DNA of 17,066 bases from an uncultured Christensenellaceae bacterium. Its GTDB lineage: Bacteria > Bacillota_A > Clostridia > Christensenellales > UBA3700. The stretch spans positions 1 through 17,066 of the forward strand of contig CALWKT010000114.1 in the NCBI GenBank assembly GCA_944381335.1. The letters are read 5' to 3'. Below, one piece after another: positions 15,085-17,066 of this stretch (its first letter is position 1; each line of letters begins with the position of its first letter). The notes beneath the pieces are model-generated. The model did not search any database. It was not told the DNA's origin and saw only the letters and a program-made list of their open reading frames with translations. The translations under genes and the position numbers were made by a program.

Positions 15085-15795
15085 ATGAATATAGAAGGCA
15101 TGCTCAGGTACCAGAGTATGGACAGAGAGATCAACCAGCTCAACGAGCAGTTCAGGACGAGCGAGGCGACCAGACAGTACAACAAGTACATGAAGCTTTA
15201 CAAGCAGACCATTGAGGACGGCAAGCGCATGAGCGGCGTCATCGGTGAGCATTTCGTCAACGTCGAAAGACTGACGAAACAGTACGAAAAACTGCTGGCG
15301 GATATAGACGAGTACTACAAAGGCGTTGACGAGATCAGCGATCTGAAACAAGCAGATTATTATGAAAAACAGCTTCTCAAGCTGTACGGCACGCTTGAAG
15401 CGATCGAAAAAGAACTCGACGCCGTGCGCAGAGAGCTGGTGAAGCTGGACGCCGACGCAAAGGCGTTCTTTACGAACGCGAACAACTACTTCGTCGCCGT
15501 AAAGAAGTGCACGCCCGATATGGAAAAGGTCAGGCAGGAGATCCAGTCCAAGGCTAAAGAGGTCATGGCGGCGCAGAGAGAACTTGAAAAGACGATCGAG
15601 CCGGAACTTGTCGAGATGTACAAAAAGGCAAAGGAGGTCGCGAAATTTCCGCCGTTTGTTCCGTTCGACGAGGCGACAAGCTCATGCATGGGCTGCGGTC
15701 TCGAATTGTCAAAGGATATCGCCGCAAAACTCCGTCAGGACGGCGGTCTCGAATTCTGTCCCAACTGCAACAGACTGGTGTACAAGCAGCAATGA
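15085..15795 (+). CDS. Coiled-coil protein with C4 zinc ribbon (CT398-like)
   Basis: A 236-residue protein: a long charged alpha-helical coiled coil (about 5-185) ending in a zinc ribbon, CMGCG (201-205) and FCPNCNRLVY (224-233), with Cys201, Cys204, Cys225 and Cys228 as ligands. This is the layout of the zf-RING_7/CT398 family, for which binding to sigma-54 and flagellar proteins was reported in Chlamydia; a general role is unknown. ATG 15085 has AAGGAGA 5 nt upstream, 10 nt after the nif3-like stop, so the two are co-transcribed. The longer frame from 14881 overlaps the previous gene and is rejected as a start. The last codon overlaps the next ATG. Confidence 0.9.
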   Translation: MNIEGMLRYQSMDREINQLNEQFRTSEATRQYNKYMKLYKQTIEDGKRMSGVIGEHFVNVERLTKQYEKLLADIDEYYKGVDEISDLKQADYYEKQLLKLYGTLEAIEKELDAVRRELVKLDADAKAFFTNANNYFVAVKKCTPDMEKVRQEIQSKAKEVMAAQRELEKTIEPELVEMYKKAKEVAKFPPFVPFDEATSSCMGCGLELSKDIAAKLRQDGGLEFCPNCNRLVYKQQ

Positions 15796-16316
15796 AGAAA
15801 AACGGCATAAAATCCGCAATAATAGCTTACGTTGTGGGTGCGATTCTTATCGTCGCGCCCATCGTCATACTTTCCGTATGGAGCGACAATGCTGGGATCC
15901 AGGGCGCGAAAGCGTCGCTTTACATAGCAGTTTTCGCCGGCGCGCTAGCCGTACTTTTCGCCGCGACATATATGATCAGGTACGCGATTTTCCTGACAAC
16001 GCTGAAGAAGGGAAGAAAAGTTCAGGCGACTTATGTGTCGAGCGAGATGAAGTCTTCCAACTCCACCAAAGATTTTTACTGCGTGACATACACCTATGAA
16101 GACGGAGAAAAGACGGTCACCGCCACGAGCGGCATAAACTATACCTGGGAACAGGCGCTCGCTTTTAAATTTGCGGAAAATTTCGAAGTGACGGTCTACA
16201 AAAAGCACAGCTACATCACGCAGGAAACCGACTCTCTTGTGAAGGAACACAAGGCGGAAATAGACGAATTCAAAAAGGCGTATGCCGAAGCGTACAACAA
16301 GTATCACGGCGCCTGA
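15792..16316 (+). CDS. Small membrane protein, DUF3592-like
   Basis: A 174-residue protein with two predicted transmembrane helices (about 8-29 and 40-65) followed by a soluble beta-rich part (about 70-150) ending in a charged helix. The order KGRKVQATYVSS, then CVTYTYEDGEKT, then FEVTVYKKHSYI is like DUF3592-type domains in small bacterial membrane proteins, but the match is by pattern only. Its ATG overlaps the previous stop by 4 nt (ATGA), so it is translationally coupled and the last gene of the dnaG block. A terminator follows at 16412. Function is unknown. Confidence 0.82.
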   Translation: MKKNGIKSAIIAYVVGAILIVAPIVILSVWSDNAGIQGAKASLYIAVFAGALAVLFAATYMIRYAIFLTTLKKGRKVQATYVSSEMKSSNSTKDFYCVTYTYEDGEKTVTATSGINYTWEQALAFKFAENFEVTVYKKHSYITQETDSLVKEHKAEIDEFKKAYAEAYNKYHGA

Positions 16317-16411
16317 TTAACGAAAACAAATATCTGCTGTGACGATCAAAGCGGTTTTAAGCGCGATTTTACGCGTTTTACGACGCTCACCTCAGATGTT
16401 ATAAAACAAGC

Positions 16412-16442
16412 GCGAGTCTGAACGAGGCTCGCATTATTTTTT
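16412..16442 (+). terminator. Rho-independent terminator of the dnaG-rpoD block
   Basis: GCGAGTC (16412-16418) pairs with GGCTCGC (16426-16432; 7 bp, one G-T) around a 7 nt loop and is followed by ATTATTTTTT. Confidence 0.88.
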
Positions 16443-16450
16443 GAGCATAC

Positions 16451-16484
16451 AAAAAACGCGGGCGGGAAATCCGTCCGTGTTTTT
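16451..16484 (-). terminator. Terminator of dapB, possibly bidirectional
   Basis: A 9 bp stem with two G-T pairs (16457-16465 with 16471-16479) has AAAAAA on its left (T-run when read on the minus strand) and TTTTT on its right. It lies 42 nt after the dapB stop and can also back up the plus-strand terminator. Confidence 0.85.
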
Positions 16485-16525
16485 GTAGTTTATAATCCTT
16501 GCGTTTCCGCAGATAAGAGGATTGA

Positions 16526-17066
16526 CTAAAGTGAAGCGACCAGGTCGGGCATCGAGTAAAGCCCGGGTCCGCATTTTGCCACAAACGCCGCCGCGCGTAT
16601 GGCGCCTTGCGCAAACACCGCTTTGCTGTGCGCTTCGTGGGTCAGGGTGACCACTTCGTCTTCACCGAAGAAATGCACTTCGTGCTTGCCGACGACGGTG
16701 CCGCCTCTGACGGCGTGCACGCCTATTTCGTCGTGTTTGCGTTTCGTGTCGCCCCCGTGTCTGCCGAAAGTCAGGTAGGAGCCTTCTTTTTCTTCCTTTA
16801 TAGCGTTCGCGAGGGTGAGCGCAGTGCCGGAAGGGGAGTCCACTTTCTTGTTGTGATGCGTTTCGACTATCTCCACGTCGAAGCCGTCTCCGAGTATCGC
16901 CGCCGCCTTCCTGCACAGGTGGACGAGCAGGTTTACGCCGAGCGACATATTGCTCGCGCGGAATATCGCGACCTTTTCGCTTGCCGCCTTTACCGCGTCC
17001 TCATGTTCTTTGGAATAACCTGTCGTTGCAAGCACGAGAGCGACGTTGTTTCTGACCGCATAAGAG
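16526..17066 (-). CDS. dapB: 4-hydroxy-tetrahydrodipicolinate reductase, 3' part
   Basis: The frame runs open to the window edge, so the N-terminal NAD(P)-binding part is missing; about 179 codons are present. The visible sequence starts YAVRNNVALVLATTGYSKE, the GTTG-type segment of DapB, and continues with FRASNMSLGVNLL and the catalytic signature ETHHNKKVDSPSGTAL (His-His, Lys, then PSGTA for substrate binding; Asp-Ala is Asp-Ser here). FGRHGGDT, HAVRGGTVVGKHEV and THEAHSK are also family typical. The enzyme makes tetrahydrodipicolinate on the way to diaminopimelate and lysine. The gene converges on the dnaG block and has its own terminator. Confidence 0.95.
   Translation of the reverse strand, partial: SYAVRNNVALVLATTGYSKEHEDAVKAASEKVAIFRASNMSLGVNLLVHLCRKAAAILGDGFDVEIVETHHNKKVDSPSGTALTLANAIKEEKEGSYLTFGRHGGDTKRKHDEIGVHAVRGGTVVGKHEVHFFGEDEVVTLTHEAHSKAVFAQGAIRAAAFVAKCGPGLYSMPDLVASL

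Noticed and set aside
1..17066. tRNA, rRNA, CRISPR array, insertion sequence or phage genes
   Set aside because: None seen: no cloverleaf with TTCRA loop, no regularly spaced repeats, no transposase or integrase motifs.

Overview
The window looks chromosomal and comes from a Gram-positive, Clostridia-like bacterium, probably an uncultured gut-type lineage near Christensenellales. This is inferred from the dnaG-rpoD-nif3-zinc-ribbon order, AGGAGG ribosome sites, moderate GC and a lipoprotein-style secreted protein. The exact taxon cannot be read from the sequence. TGA is a normal stop here, since it ends several intact genes with tight downstream coupling.

Region 1 (1-443) has no supportable gene. 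It starts with a terminator hairpin of an upstream gene.

Region 2 (444-6724) is seven plus-strand genes in one apparent operon, closed by a strong terminator at 6735-6770. In order they are: a membrane fusion of a dolichol/phytol-kinase-like domain with a DUF92 (VTE6-like, polyprenyl-phosphate-kinase-like) domain; a divergent cis-prenyltransferase; a U32-like TIM-barrel protein with a cysteine cluster; an HExxH metallopeptidase-like protein; a 45-residue acidic peptide ending Ser-Gly-Cys-Cys-Cys; a DUF5685 protein; and a radical SAM/SPASM enzyme. The last three are tightly coupled (3 nt gap, then a 4 nt overlap). I read this as an undescribed ribosomal-peptide (RiPP-like) pathway. The isoprenoid genes in the same run suggest that a prenyl group may be attached to, or work with, the peptide. 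That link is a hypothesis.

Region 3 (6725-11283) holds a large putative lipoprotein whose signal peptide is cut off from its body by an in-frame TGA and a frame change. A TerD-like protein follows, with its own promoter and a terminator-like hairpin in its leader.

Region 4 (11427-16316) is the conserved macromolecular-synthesis block: DNA primase, primary sigma factor, Nif3-family metal protein, coiled-coil zinc-ribbon protein and a small membrane protein. Convergent to it, at the right edge, is the 3' part of dapB (lysine/peptidoglycan precursor synthesis) on the minus strand, with terminators between the two.
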